From Sphagnum compactum (Eukaryota > Bryophyta > Sphagnopsida > Sphagnales), in the NCBI GenBank assembly GCA_965153455.1, contig OZ234494.1, positions 21,514,001 to 21,578,000 on the forward strand: a DNA stretch of 64,000 nt, written 5' to 3'. Shown here in pieces: positions 10,385 through 21,835 of this stretch. A program made the position numbers and the translations under genes. The notes below the pieces were generated by a model, which was not told the DNA's origin, did no database searches, and saw nothing but the letters and a program-made list of their open reading frames with translations. Positions within the stretch are counted from its first letter, which is position 1. Every line of letters begins with the position of its first letter.

Positions 10385-13300
10385 CATCAACAAGGTTTAG
10401 AGATTTGCAAAAGACCTTGTGATCGTTGTAAAGATCGATCACTAGTTGATAGCCAGAAATTTTCTTCAGAGTTGATCTAACTCATTTGCGTCTTCCTTGC
10501 AAATTTGCTGCACAAGTTGTTTCTTTCTTCTCCATCTTCTTAGTTGATCAAGAACTGTTTGTGGTTTCTTCAAAAATTATGTTTCTGAGTTTTGATGTTT
10601 TTGAGCAAGGTTATTCACTTGTTGCATGCAATATAAATCAGAGGCTCTGGACCTGTTCTAGAAATCATTTCTGTAATGGAAGATGTAGTTTATTGACCTT
10701 TGCTATGGATAGGTTGAGGATTTTACTAGCAAGCACGCCTTCATTCTGGTTGACTTTTGAACCTAATTGAGGAATGTTTGGAATTCCACTCTCTGCCCTG
10801 TTTTTCATGAACAGTGTAACCAATTGGATGGAAGTACACACATTGAAGCATCATTCAAGCCTTATCTTTCAAATTCCTCTTCTTATGTCCTTGAAATGCC
10901 TTCTAAACATAAGTGAGGGCATCTAAAAGAAACACTTGTGATTGAAAATTAGGTGAAGGGAAAATATGGTGGATGCTTTGAAGTTCTTTCTTTTTCTTCT
11001 GCTACTTTTCCCTCAGAAAATTTGCAGGGTTTGTAACGCTGTAATGATATAGGGATAACTTTTGTGACTACTGATCCGACATTTTGTTTTGTGTTCTGTA
11101 TATACTATATGTTTTCTGCAATGTCCAACTTCTTGTAAGACCTTACGGGCATGGTACACAACTGTTATTTTCCTCTCCATATGTTCCAGCATCCCCATTG
11201 TAGTAAGCATGCCCAGGCCAAGCCTACTGTCCTCTTTCTCCCTGCTGATGAAATGATGTTATGATTCATCTAAGGTCCGTGGGAATATTTTAATTACATT
11301 CCTATGTCTTAAGGACATAAGAGCACATGATTCATCTGATGGCAGTGAAAATGTTTTGATTGCATTTCTCTGTCTTTGAGAACAAAGCATTCAAAAATTC
11401 TGACTTCTCACATACTAAAGAAATGCACTGAAATCCTTCTTCTCTTTAACATCACCACATAGGATTATACAGAAGATTTCTCAAATGCTACACATTTTGT
11501 TAAAGGGAAGAGTGTACATCTAAAATTTGGTTCACACCTGTCATGCAGAGAAAGATATATTCATTGCTCTATATCACATGATAACAGTGACTTAATGACT
11601 TATGTTCCTGTATGACTAATTCATTATTTATTAGGTGTTGCCACCCTTGAGATTTCTTCTTTGTCAGTTATGTCACATTTCCAGACCCTCAGATTCTAAG
11701 TTCATTAAAATATCTCATCTTTCAAACTGGGAGTGTGTTTAACAATATTCAACCTATCCATCCACCTTAAGAGTTGTGAGATGCAGAGGGAGAGCAACAG
11801 AAAGAAGAGGTTGAGAACGACTGATGTAAAGCCTAAAGAGCCATCAAACACAGCCTCTAGTTCACAATAAACAAACAAATTTTCCATGGCTAAACACAGC
11901 ACCCACATGCCCACTTCAAATTGGTCCATACTTGAATGTTTGTGAATGCACATGACTCAATCTATTGTCCATCTCTTGAACTAACATGCCACCCAATCTA
12001 ACATTTGAATTTTTTCTTGGTTAAGGAACTCCACTAATTTCCATGAACCAGGTATATGCTTTATGGAATAGTTGATGAGGGCAGAATAGCTAAGTAAACA
12101 ACTGTCCTGCTCACTGCACTGCACTCACCCATGCTGGGAGAAGCTCCTCAAACATCTCAGTTAGAGTGGTATGTGGTCAAGAACCAAAACAAATCAAACA
12201 CACAAGAAAAACACATGTAAATCAGCATTGCTCCTCTGGCTAAGCAAATATAGCATGTTGCTTTTCTGAATCTCAAGTTATTAAAAACTCTTAAGCACCC
12301 TACCCCTAGCCCCTGGTTTACCATCAACAGCAGGATGCAAGAGTACTGCAGACTGAGAAACCATTGCTACCAATTATGATGCCAGTGGTCACATCACATC
12401 ATGTTCTCTGTGTGCAGTTCGCAATCCATGTCACATGATGGAATTATTGACCACATAAAACTTTTGTGGGCTACACGGTCAAGGCAATGCGGACATCAGC
12501 TGTTACATATCGATTGGTCTGGCTCACATTTCTTTTGGATCAACTGAGGAAATAGCTCAAAAGCAGACATTATCCCAGCTTTCGGCATCTGCAAATTGCT
12601 ACAACCAGGAGAAAGCTGACCAAAATCTATCTGGAAGTAGGCTGCATGATTGAGGCATGCAGACGGAGGGAGAGGTCAGGGACAGGTTTAAAAGTACTAG
12701 ACAGAACAACCTACTGTGTTACAGAGCCTTCCTCCACCCGAAATGGAGTGGTGAGCAGGGCACACCATGAAGAATCTGTCCCACGGATCTGATAAACTTT
12801 CACGGTCACTGCAATGTGGCTAGATCACCCTTGCATGGGATGAACAGCACAACAGCACAAGGACAATAATGTGGAAACAGTTACCCACATTTGGAGAACT
12901 TTGAGCAGCAAAACCTCCTAAGCAAGCTTACAAAGCTAATCTTGACATCCAAGGCCTAGCAACAACCCAGACTGTTAATTGGAAGTGACTACAAAAGTTC
13001 GCACCTACATCGAGAGATTCAAGCAGACTATTTTTCCTATGATGCACATATCATGGCCACACTGTTGCACGGTACTGATAGAATCAAGCGTATAGCCCAA
13101 TAGGTTCCCTAACCAATTCAGCTTAACACAATGTTGGCAGAAAGAGTTGGGGAAAACAGTATGACACCAAAGCATAACTTGAGACCCTACATCCAGCCTA
13201 TCGAGTATCACAACAAAATCTTATCGAACGTCTTCTATGCCTTCTTTCAGTGAATAACCTGCCAAGAAAATCTTAGCCTAGCACTATGAAGCAAAGGATC

Positions 13301-14104
13301 ACCTAAATAAGCTCATCCTCCTCTCCATCTCATCATAGTGAAGATCTAAATGCAAGGACAGCCATAATGCCCATTCACTTAAGACATACAATCCCACGGA
13401 TCTTATCAGACATGGCCGTCGCGCCAATGAGACAAAGTTGTTGAGCGAATAAGACAATCCGAGGATATAAGATGCGCCAATGGGTTGCCGTTCATCAGAG
13501 AAGAGGGAAGGTCTGACACACTGCACGCAAGAGGGTCCAAATGTCACGAAGTCTGCCTACCTGTTGTGGATCGAAAAGAATCGAAAGGCTAACAAGAACC
13601 CAGCACAATTTATGCTGACAAATAGGAGGTTCAAGATTGTTTGTGTTTGCCAAATTCCTTGGAAGCAGAAGTTTCAATGGGTTTGCATGTTGGCCTTCAG
13701 CTCCCACAGATGATGCTTGATCCACAGGCTTCCAGATAATCGAGTAATCATTGTATGGTACATGTCCAGTTATCCAGCTAACTCAACCCCAGAGACTTGC
13801 TAGTTTTTTGAGAAATTGTAAGATTGAAATACCAGCAACACTGTCCCCTTATCCACAGATATTCGACAACATGCTAGCAGTAATTCCCGTGGAACTAGTA
13901 TGTACATGGGAAAGAGCGATCCAGATTCTGACATCTGGTGAAACAGGACCAAGTACTGAGTTGGTACAGGTAGGACACAGATGCTGGATGATTAGTTAGA
14001 GGTACCAGAATTTGAAGTGTAGGACTCTGGGGTTGAGAGGAAGGAGATGAGTTAGGACAGGCTCCAGAATGGAGGGCACACCTGCATTGTTTGCAAAATG
14101 TATT
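10385..14104. other. long stretch without recognisable gene
   Basis: 10.4-11.7 kb is likely the 3' side of the GTPase gene. 12.1-13.9 kb is complex, low in simple repeats and has short frames on both strands, none with a domain I recognise. The part just above 13.9 kb is probably the 3' UTR of the NSR-like gene on the minus strand. A non-coding transcript or old gene remnant cannot be excluded. Confidence 0.4.
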
Positions 14105-17100
14105 TTAGTGACGGCCTCCTCGAGGTCGCTGGTTGTAATCATCAGCACGATCTCGACCCCCTCGATATGGATCATCACGAGCAGGCCCACGAGGGCCTGG
14201 ATGTCGAGCAAATGTGAGGCGCAGTGCATATGAGTCATGATCAGTTTCATCAAATTTATATCCTGCAAGAAAAAGCTTTTGATCTGTCAAGGTAGTCGAC
14301 CAGTCTGATAGATCCCTTCTTTTGCAACATGCGATATCTGGACAACGTTCTGATGTGCATCTAGAGCAGACGAGAGGAACACCAGTACACTAAAATTACA
14401 TCATTGCACAATATTCCCAAGTGCCCCCATAAATAAAATATTATGTATGACACATAGCAGAAACCCCTGACCTGAAAAACAACACGGCAACAACCATTGA
14501 CCTCTCTTACTTTCAAGCACATTTAGTTTGAGTTTGAGATGAACCTTGCAATGCCTCCAAGGCTGTAGCTGCACATCTGGGATCCGCAAACTCCACAAAG
14601 CAAAGTACCACCTTCCCACCATCCACCTGCCAATTAAATCAGTGGCTTCAATGGACCAAATACTGTAGAAATAGGTGAATACTACCAGGATATCCATGTA
14701 CAGAGCAGGGCTGATTGTGCCCGCTCCATGTGTAGATAGATAGTGAACTGTCAAATGAGTAAGCTCTAATGGAGCACACATGGGTATCTGTTCTCAACTT
14801 GAGAGTCTCAACACCATTCCCAAAATGTTGTTAATCATCATCCTATCAAGGTAGTTGCTTGCATTTCAGCATCATTAATTAAAAAGAGGACAATCATAAA
14901 GTAAGGGAAAATCTTTGTTGTCACATACTCGCTTTGCATCTTTGTGAACAAGGCGTACTTCTTTGAAACCAATGAACGGGCGGAAAATATCTGGAGCAAG
15001 GCATTTCAGGAATAAACAACTGTCTCAAGCAACCAGGACCAGCTGTGTGACAGCACATGACAAAAAAAAACTCCCCTAGTGCACTAGCTCTGTAATATAT
15101 ATTCATAAGAACTGAGAACTTTCTCCATATTACAATTTTTGTCAACCTGAATAGAATTGAGAGATGCCCTCACTATAAGGTTGTAGAGATTTCAGATCAG
15201 ACACCATATCAGCAAACAGGAAAAACCCCAACCCTAGAGAACAGAGCAAAATATGACAAAGATGTGGTGTGGAAAATAGTGACAGCCTCCCACAAGTTGA
15301 AGTGGACATCAACATGTATGGTAGGTTCATCAGTTTCCAACATGACATAGGCCATCATCAGATATCAACCCAAATAGTGAGTTTCTGTCACAAATCCAAA
15401 AGTAACAGAAAGACTTAGGTCTGATGCTGACCAGTGCACAAAGATAAGGCAAGAAGACTCCAACATGAAAAACCAAGAAGAGTAGACAAAAAATGAGAAG
15501 GAAAAATACTTGAGAAACAAAAGAAAAGAGTAAGAGAAGAGACAACAGAAACTGGGAACATTTAGAATCAGAAAACATTGCAAAAATCATAAAACTTGTT
15601 CTCATGGAGGATACGTGCTGCTTCTCTGCGAGTGCAGTCTTGAGGGAGCCCATCCACAAATAGCGTTGATGACGCATCAGGGGGAAGTACATCGACATTT
15701 CCACGAAGAGCATCCGCCTCTGCTGCCACACCATTTAAACCAAGCCCCCCAGGTCTACCACCCATTCCCCCATCCAGGCCCACCATGCGTCCCCCATGCC
15801 CCAGGATGGGAGGGTCATCAGGAAGACCAACCAAGGTGAGGGGCCCCAAGCTGACACCTCCTCCACCAGGCATGCCAAGGCCTGGACCCATGCCTAGATC
15901 ATTGCCACCCATCCCTCCACCTCCATATTGCATCTGAAACAGAAAGAATTCCAATACGCACAGATGGAAAGTGATCTTATAACCTTAGCAGAGGGATTGC
16001 AAATACTACCACAAGATCTGCATTAAACAGAGCACCAAGTTATCAAGTCTCTCTAAGCTCCAACACAACCACATTTTCCACCTTCACTATTCTACCATCA
16101 TGGCATAGGCCAGCTAGATGCGTTCCTGAGAACCAGATTCTCAAAACTCTGACCCTCGCAGAAAACATTCATGACCACAGATTTTACAAATACAACTTAT
16201 TCCCTAGCAGAACAATCTGATTCAGGCTGGTAGAGTGGAATTGATAAGAGTAGTACTCTCACAAGGTCTCCACCTCCCCCCAAACCATCCGCATCTCTCC
16301 AGCCACCACGGGGTCCACGGTCATCATAACCCCTGTCCCGAGCTCCGTAACCTATGTCACGTTCTCCTGCTCGAGGAGTACCATAAGCTCCTCGTACAGG
16401 TGGTCCATCTTCTGCAAGGATATGAAACCATATTGAAACACAAAAGTGCTGCCCAACTCAAGGGTTTGTTTTTTGGCCATCAAAGCTCTTGCAGCATGAT
16501 TGCTAACCCTCTCGTTTTTCAAAACTCAAGACATGTAATGACTCAGTACCAAGGGAGGGAGAAAAAACCATAAAACCAAAGGGAAAACCAAAACCCAACA
16601 AAGATACAAACAAACGCCACAAAATCTAACAGACTAACAGGAAAGGATTCTTTTCCTTGCTTTCCCGAGAGAACACCCACACTCATGATGCCATATGCAA
16701 GCACATCATAAACCATTGGTGTGTAGCTAACAACGTGCACTGATCTGCAAAGTAGATGATCAAGAAGAACAAGGAGCAGTTGGCAGGACAGCAGAAAGCT
16801 ACCGCGGCAAGGGCATACAATGAAGGAACTGCAGCAGTAGGCGGAAATGATGTAAAACCCTAACTAGGGTGCTTACAAGGGTACAAAGAAGGAACTGCAA
16901 AATGCAAAGCACAAGACACGGAGAGTTCATAAAACTCAATGGAAAGCTCTCCAGAAACGAAGGCAACAAGGAAAAGTAATATCAGCGGAAAAGAAGAGAA
17001 GAAAAACACCACAAAAAACGCACCATAATCTCGACGCGTACGCTTGGTGGGCGTGGATCCGCCGCGCCGACTATCAGCAGCAGCAGCACCCGCATAACGC

Positions 17101-17123
17101 CAGCCGCCACCATAGTCACCCAT
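14105..17123 (-). CDS. NSR-type (nuclear speckle) RNA-binding protein, RRM domain
   Basis: Six exons on the minus strand, joined by phase-consistent GT-AG introns: 17123-17024, 16411-16263, 15933-15615, 14990-14929, 14626-14545, 14262-14105 (289 residues). The start is placed at MGDYGGGWRY because NSR proteins begin with a similar M-[AG]-D-x-YWRY segment; an upstream in-frame Gly-rich extension is probably 5' UTR. Residues 34-170 are Gly/Arg/Asp-rich. One RRM runs from about 171 to 250, with STLFVDGLP (RNP2-like), RREAAHIFRPF, and KVVLCFVEF followed by CAATALEALQGYKFDE, all close to Arabidopsis NSRa/NSRb as recalled. The tail is RG-rich. NSRs act in nuclear speckles, bind pre-mRNA and long non-coding RNA, and tune alternative splicing. 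The exon 3 donor (GTATCC) is weak but gives the conserved H-I-F-R junction. Family assignment is strong; exact N-terminus less so. Confidence 0.9.
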
Positions 17124-17146
17124 CTGTGGAACAACCCCGACCAACC

Positions 17147-17190
17147 CTCCTCCTCCTCCTCCTCCTCCTCCTCCTACGCCTCCTCCTCTA
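17147..17190. repeat. (TCC)n microsatellite in the 5' leader of the NSR-like gene
   Basis: About 13 CCT/TCC units with two interruptions lie just upstream of the start codon chosen for the NSR-like gene; read on its strand it is (GGA)n. A shorter (CTT)n run lies near 17607-17632. Confidence 0.8.
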
Positions 17191-17901
17191 GCACCACCAC
17201 CCCCTACCACTACACGATTATCCCCTCTCCCGTCCAGCTTTCCCTTTCACGCGTGTCCACAAAACTCGCCGCGTCGCTCACAAAATTCAAAGATATACAA
17301 ATCGTAAGATGGAGCGTACAAAGCGAAAGGAAGCATGCAAAAGCAAGCTCATGCAACAACAACACCAACAGAACAGTCAATGGGCTTCACAAGACAGTGG
17401 CATTAGCAGCAGCAACAGCATTCTTGCACCAGAGAACGACGACGACAAAACAAACCAACAATACCCAAAAACACAAAGGACCCAAAACAACAACAACAAC
17501 AAAGGTGTTGCGAAAGAAAACGCGAGTATTGTAGGTATTTTTCCCCTAACTGATTCGCTATTTTGGGTTTAGTGCTTTAGAGCTTTCACCACTATGTACC
17601 CATCCCTCCTCCTTCTTCTTCTTCTTCTTCTTGTTTGCACTAAAATGGAACACAATCAAATTGCAACCAAATCACACAAAGACACACAGAACAATTGGAT
17701 AGGTAGAAACAAAATTAATGTTTCTTTGTTACTTTCATCACTTCGTCATTCATTCATTTCACTCTTTTTTTGGCCCCTTTTTTCCCCTTTCCTTTTCCAT
17801 TAATCTTCTATATGTATTTCTGTCATAGAGTTGTTGCTGATTGTTAAATTAATTGTTGCTTTTGTGAACTAAAGGAATTCACCCAAAAAAATGTTGCACA
17901 C
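17191..17901. other. upstream region of the NSR-like gene
   Basis: No gene is seen. CAA/CAG-rich tracts near 17355-17500 and a CTT microsatellite are present. This is the most likely promoter region of the minus-strand NSR-like gene; no specific element can be supported. Confidence 0.35.
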
Positions 17902-18575
17902 TTCACACCCATGGTTCAGAGTTCATCCAATACCTGTTATGGTCATCAACATATTATCTTTCACACCCATGGTTCATAGTTCATCCAATACCTGTTATGG
18001 TCATCAACATATTATCTTTCACACCCATGGTTCATAGTTCATCCAATACCTGTTATGGTCATCAACATATGATCTTTCACACCCCTGGTTCAGAGTTCAT
18101 CCAATACCTGTTATGGTCATCAACATATGATCTTTCACACCCCTGGTTCATAGTTCATCCAATACCTGTTATGGTCATCAACATATGATCTTTCACACCC
18201 CTGGTTCAGAGTTCATCCAATACCTGTTATGGTCATCAACATATGATCTTTCACACCCCTGGTTCAGAGTTCATCCAATACCTGTTATGGTCATCAACAT
18301 ATGATCTTTCACACCCCTGGTTCAGAGTTCATCCAATACCTGTTATGGTCATCAACATATGATCTTTCACACCCCTGGTTCAGAGTTCATCCAATACCTG
18401 TTATGGTCATCAACATATGATCTTTCACACCCACGGTTCATAGTTCATCCAATACCTGTTATGGTCATCAACATATGATCTTTCACACCCCTGGTTCATA
18501 GTTCATCCAATACCTGTTATGGTCATCAACATATGATCTTTCACACCCCCGGTTCATAGTTCATCCAATGCATGC
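17902..18575. repeat. 58-bp tandem array, about 11.5 copies
   Basis: The unit contains TTCATCCAATACCTGTTATG and repeats every 58 bp: 'atccaatacc' starts at 17924, 17982, 18040, 18098, 18156, 18214, 18272, 18330, 18388, 18446 and 18504, with a broken copy near 18562. Copies differ at only a few positions (CATGG/CCTGG, CAGAG/CATAG, ATTATC/ATGATC), which implies recent expansion or homogenisation. There are no unique spacers, so it is not CRISPR. 58 is not a multiple of three, so short frames through it are accidental. Confidence 0.95.
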
Positions 18576-18830
18576 CTATATGACAACTGGCATATGATCG
18601 TTCACACCCAAGTCTCATATAATACCCAGCTATACAATCATGAGCATAGGATCATTCAAACATGGTTTGTACAATGGCTACCTAAAGGATCATCGGCGTA
18701 TGATACTTCACAGCCATGGTTTGTATAATACCAAACCTATATGATCATCAGCATATGATCATTCATGCCATGGTTCATACAATAGCTACCTATATGTTCA
18801 TCAACACATGAAGATCCTGAGGCATAGGAC
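18576..18830. repeat. decayed copies flanking the 58-bp array
   Basis: Motifs such as CATATGATC, TTCACACCC, GGTTCATA and 'aatacc/aatagc' keep recurring in the same order with ~55-65 bp spacing but many changes. They look like old units of the same array left outside the homogenised core. Confidence 0.65.
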
Positions 18831-19824
18831 AGTGAAGGCTGTCACACATACTCCTTGAGATTAGGATGGATATTCATAAGAGTATGGTACCCTCAATATA
18901 CAATTAGGAATTTACTTGGAGTACTTTTAAGTATGTGTTACATTGCACAAATTGTCACACAATTGCCCACACTCCTCCAGTATGGGGATGTGTTTGTACG
19001 TGTATCTCTTTGCACAAGGTTTGCAATAGTTTTCTCATTGTCATTCTCAAATATGCACAATCCCCAACATTTCCATTTTAGGTTGGAAATTTTTCTTATA
19101 TGTATGTGTGCATATGTACATTTTGTGATTATGGTATACGTGCTCCAGTTTCCTTCCCACAAGTTTTCACATCATTCTCAATTCCTTTTCACAATCCCCA
19201 ACATTTCTATCTTCAATTCCTTTTCATGAGTTTTCACATTATTCTCAATTCCTTTTTTGCAATCGCCAACAACTCTATTTTGCTTGTAGTGTGTATTTTT
19301 AGGTTGAGGCAAACGACACTAGCAACAATTCTTTTCTTTGATGGCTTGCAATCCAAAACTCCCATTGTTCATTAGATCCTTGCTAGTCCACACAAGCCCA
19401 TTGTATACCATACTAAAACAATTGTTCCATGGATCGATGGGCATGTGCAAAATGGCATGCTCTCAGATTAACCTAATTGATGTTACATAATGAACCTATA
19501 TCATTGAAGTTGGTGTAGAACTATTGTGTTTGGGTTCTTCATAGATACGTGATAGGTACATCAAGTATCATGATGAAATGTCTAATCCTTAAAGATAATT
19601 TGATCTCCATGTGATATGCAGAACTCAGGTTGGACTTCAATGAGAGAAGTAATCTACAATTGGTCGATTCTGCCAAACCCCCTTCCCAAGCCTTGTCACA
19701 GACAGACAAGTCTCTTCTGTATGCCTCCGTTCCTGCATTGTGATAGGGTGTCTCCGAGAACTCAGTCAGTTCGTGACTACGCGATCGATGGCTGGTGCGG
19801 GGAGACGGAGGATCCAGCGAGCGT
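18831..19824. other. gene-free stretch
   Basis: Nothing recognisable is coded. Phrases such as 'ttcaattccttt' and 'cacattattctcaattcc' recur near 19160-19260, suggesting a small local duplication. Confidence 0.4.
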
Positions 19825-20028
19825 GTGTCTCTCCGCCACCACGACTCGCACCTGACGTCGAAACATTTCAGGCCAAGTGCGGCTCATTTCGAGACCTCGT
19901 TTCTGTCATCTGGGGGGTTGTAGAATCGTGTCTCTCCGCCACCACGACCCGCACCTGACGCTGGAATAGATGCGGCTCATTTCGAGACCTCGTTTTTGTC
20001 ATCTAGGGGTTGCAGAATCGACCTCGCA
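19825..20028. repeat. 103-bp direct duplication in a GC-richer island
   Basis: 'gtgtctctccgccaccacga' begins at 19825 and again at 19928; each copy continues through 'gcggctcatttcgagacctc' and 'tgtcatct'. The second copy has a short deletion. The surrounding 19.74-20.06 kb is clearly GC-richer than its flanks, but no frame across it resembles a known protein. Confidence 0.8.
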
Positions 20029-20300
20029 GAGACTGTTAACGGGTCGGAATGGACAGGTTCAGACAGACACACTGACAGACCAAATGAATTAATATATAAG
20101 TTAATATATAAGATTGAAGTACCCCTAAAACTCTCAAAAGTGAACTCATTCTTAGACCAGTCTAACTCTGATTCTGTGCCATGGTCCACCAACACTTGGT
20201 AGGTGGGTCTCCACCAATGTCTCCCACATCCAAACTAGTCTGCAAATTATTTTTTCACCTCACTTATAAACATGAAATATGGGGAAATGTAGCTGAGGGA
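20029..20300. other. short spacer
   Basis: No gene is seen. A TTAATATATAAG dinucleotide-like duplication lies near 20088-20111. Confidence 0.4.
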
Positions 20301-20420
20301 TGATGGCTCAATGCTATAGCCCATTCTGGGACTCTGGGACCTCCTTCAAAAAGGTCCTAGATTCAAACCCAGAGGAGTGCAGGTGAAACTCTTGCATGGC
20401 CTCTGCCATTGAGCCTGACC
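20301..20420 (+). repeat. possible tRNA-derived SINE head
   Basis: TGGCTCAATGCTATAGC resembles a Pol III A box and GATTCAAACCC, about 50 nt later, a B box (GGTTCGANNCC). The order and spacing fit a tRNA-like promoter, but no intact cloverleaf is formed and I cannot define the 3' end. Weak evidence. Confidence 0.35.
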
Positions 20421-21835
20421 TGGGGCTTGCCAGAAGCTTGTTAGGTCAGTCTGCTGTTGTGCTTCAAAAGAATTTCTCATCTAGATGCATGAACTTCTAT
20501 GCAACATGCCCATCCATCATATGCACACATAGTATTCCAGATTCTCACTCACAGACTGGGTCAAGTTTGAGCCAAAATTTAATGCCCAAATCCTACAACA
20601 GTGTGTAGTCTCTTCTCTGTGGGCAGAGTGAACAAATCCCATTGTTACATTGACAATAGAGCAGCCAAAAAAGTGGTCTGAAAATCTTTCTAGGGTTCAG
20701 AGCTCACTACCAACCAAAAGTTGTACCACCCTGCCAAATACTAAACAGGACCCTGTGTTGGGAGGGAAAAACATTTGTTAAAAAGTGATCAGCATATAGT
20801 ACATTTGAGGTATGTAATATCAGTGATAGCCATAGAGTAGATACAGTTCTATAAGACCACCAACTCATGGAAAAAGCCTCCATGGTTCAATCTCGTGGAG
20901 CATACAAGTCAGATGGTGCACTTACAATTCCAGACCACAGCAGTATGCTGAAGCTGAATGTGACACATAAACCCACAAATCCACCAGCAGGAACAACTAG
21001 CTGGTTCAGTGTACTTAAGGTAAACCTTCTTCAACTCCAACTAGTCATGGTTCTTAGGTCAGTGTATCATGCAAGGTTCAAGCCAATATATTAGGCACAC
21101 CACATTTGTGAGTTGGAAGAATTTGACAGCCATGCAACACCATGTAGAGTTCATAATGACAAGTAAATGCATCCGACTCATCATTTGAATTAATTCTCTT
21201 CGTGGATTCAATGGATAAGTGTCAGAAAGAAGAGTCCAAGGTGCTGTTTGAGTTCATTCAATCACTGCCCTACTGTTGTGCAGTCTCTCCTTCACAGATA
21301 GGAGCTAATGGAACTCAATCATGAAGGTCTTAAAGCGAAGTTTCTTCCTATTGCAAAAATGGCCATCTCCCCACTAATTTTTTCATCGACTGGTTTTAGT
21401 AGAGACAAAACTGTACTTGTTTTGCAACCACACGTTGATGCAAGTGTGCTCTGTAAAGTTCCCAAAAATCTCTCCTGCAGTGACCAAAAGACGCACGCTG
21501 TTAGTATGAGGTTCTGAAAATGATGAACAGTTTGAAATGGCAAGATGACTCCTTGCAAAAGATGGAGCCATCCTCAGTCAATTCAGTAACACAACTTGGT
21601 AACCTAAAATTGAAACCAATAAAAGAGGCTTGAGAGGTCAACAATGGTTTATCTCAACATAATATTTCTAGCACCACTGAGTTGTTAAAGCCATACATCT
21701 GCTCTACCAATACCCCATACAAAGAGAATCTATGAAAATGGAGAGAAACCTCCACAACACTTTGGAGGTAACGTTTATGTTGATTTCAACCAAACCAAAA
21801 CAAGAATGACAAGTTCAGTCATGGTCTTATATATC
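20421..21835. other. gene-free stretch, 3' side of the CMSS1-like gene
   Basis: No domain is recognised in any frame. The portion next to 21.8 kb probably contains the 3' UTR of the minus-strand gene. Confidence 0.4.

Noticed and set aside
17902-18575. CRISPR-like regular array
   Set aside because: Units are contiguous 58-bp copies with no unique spacers, in a plant nuclear setting without cas genes.
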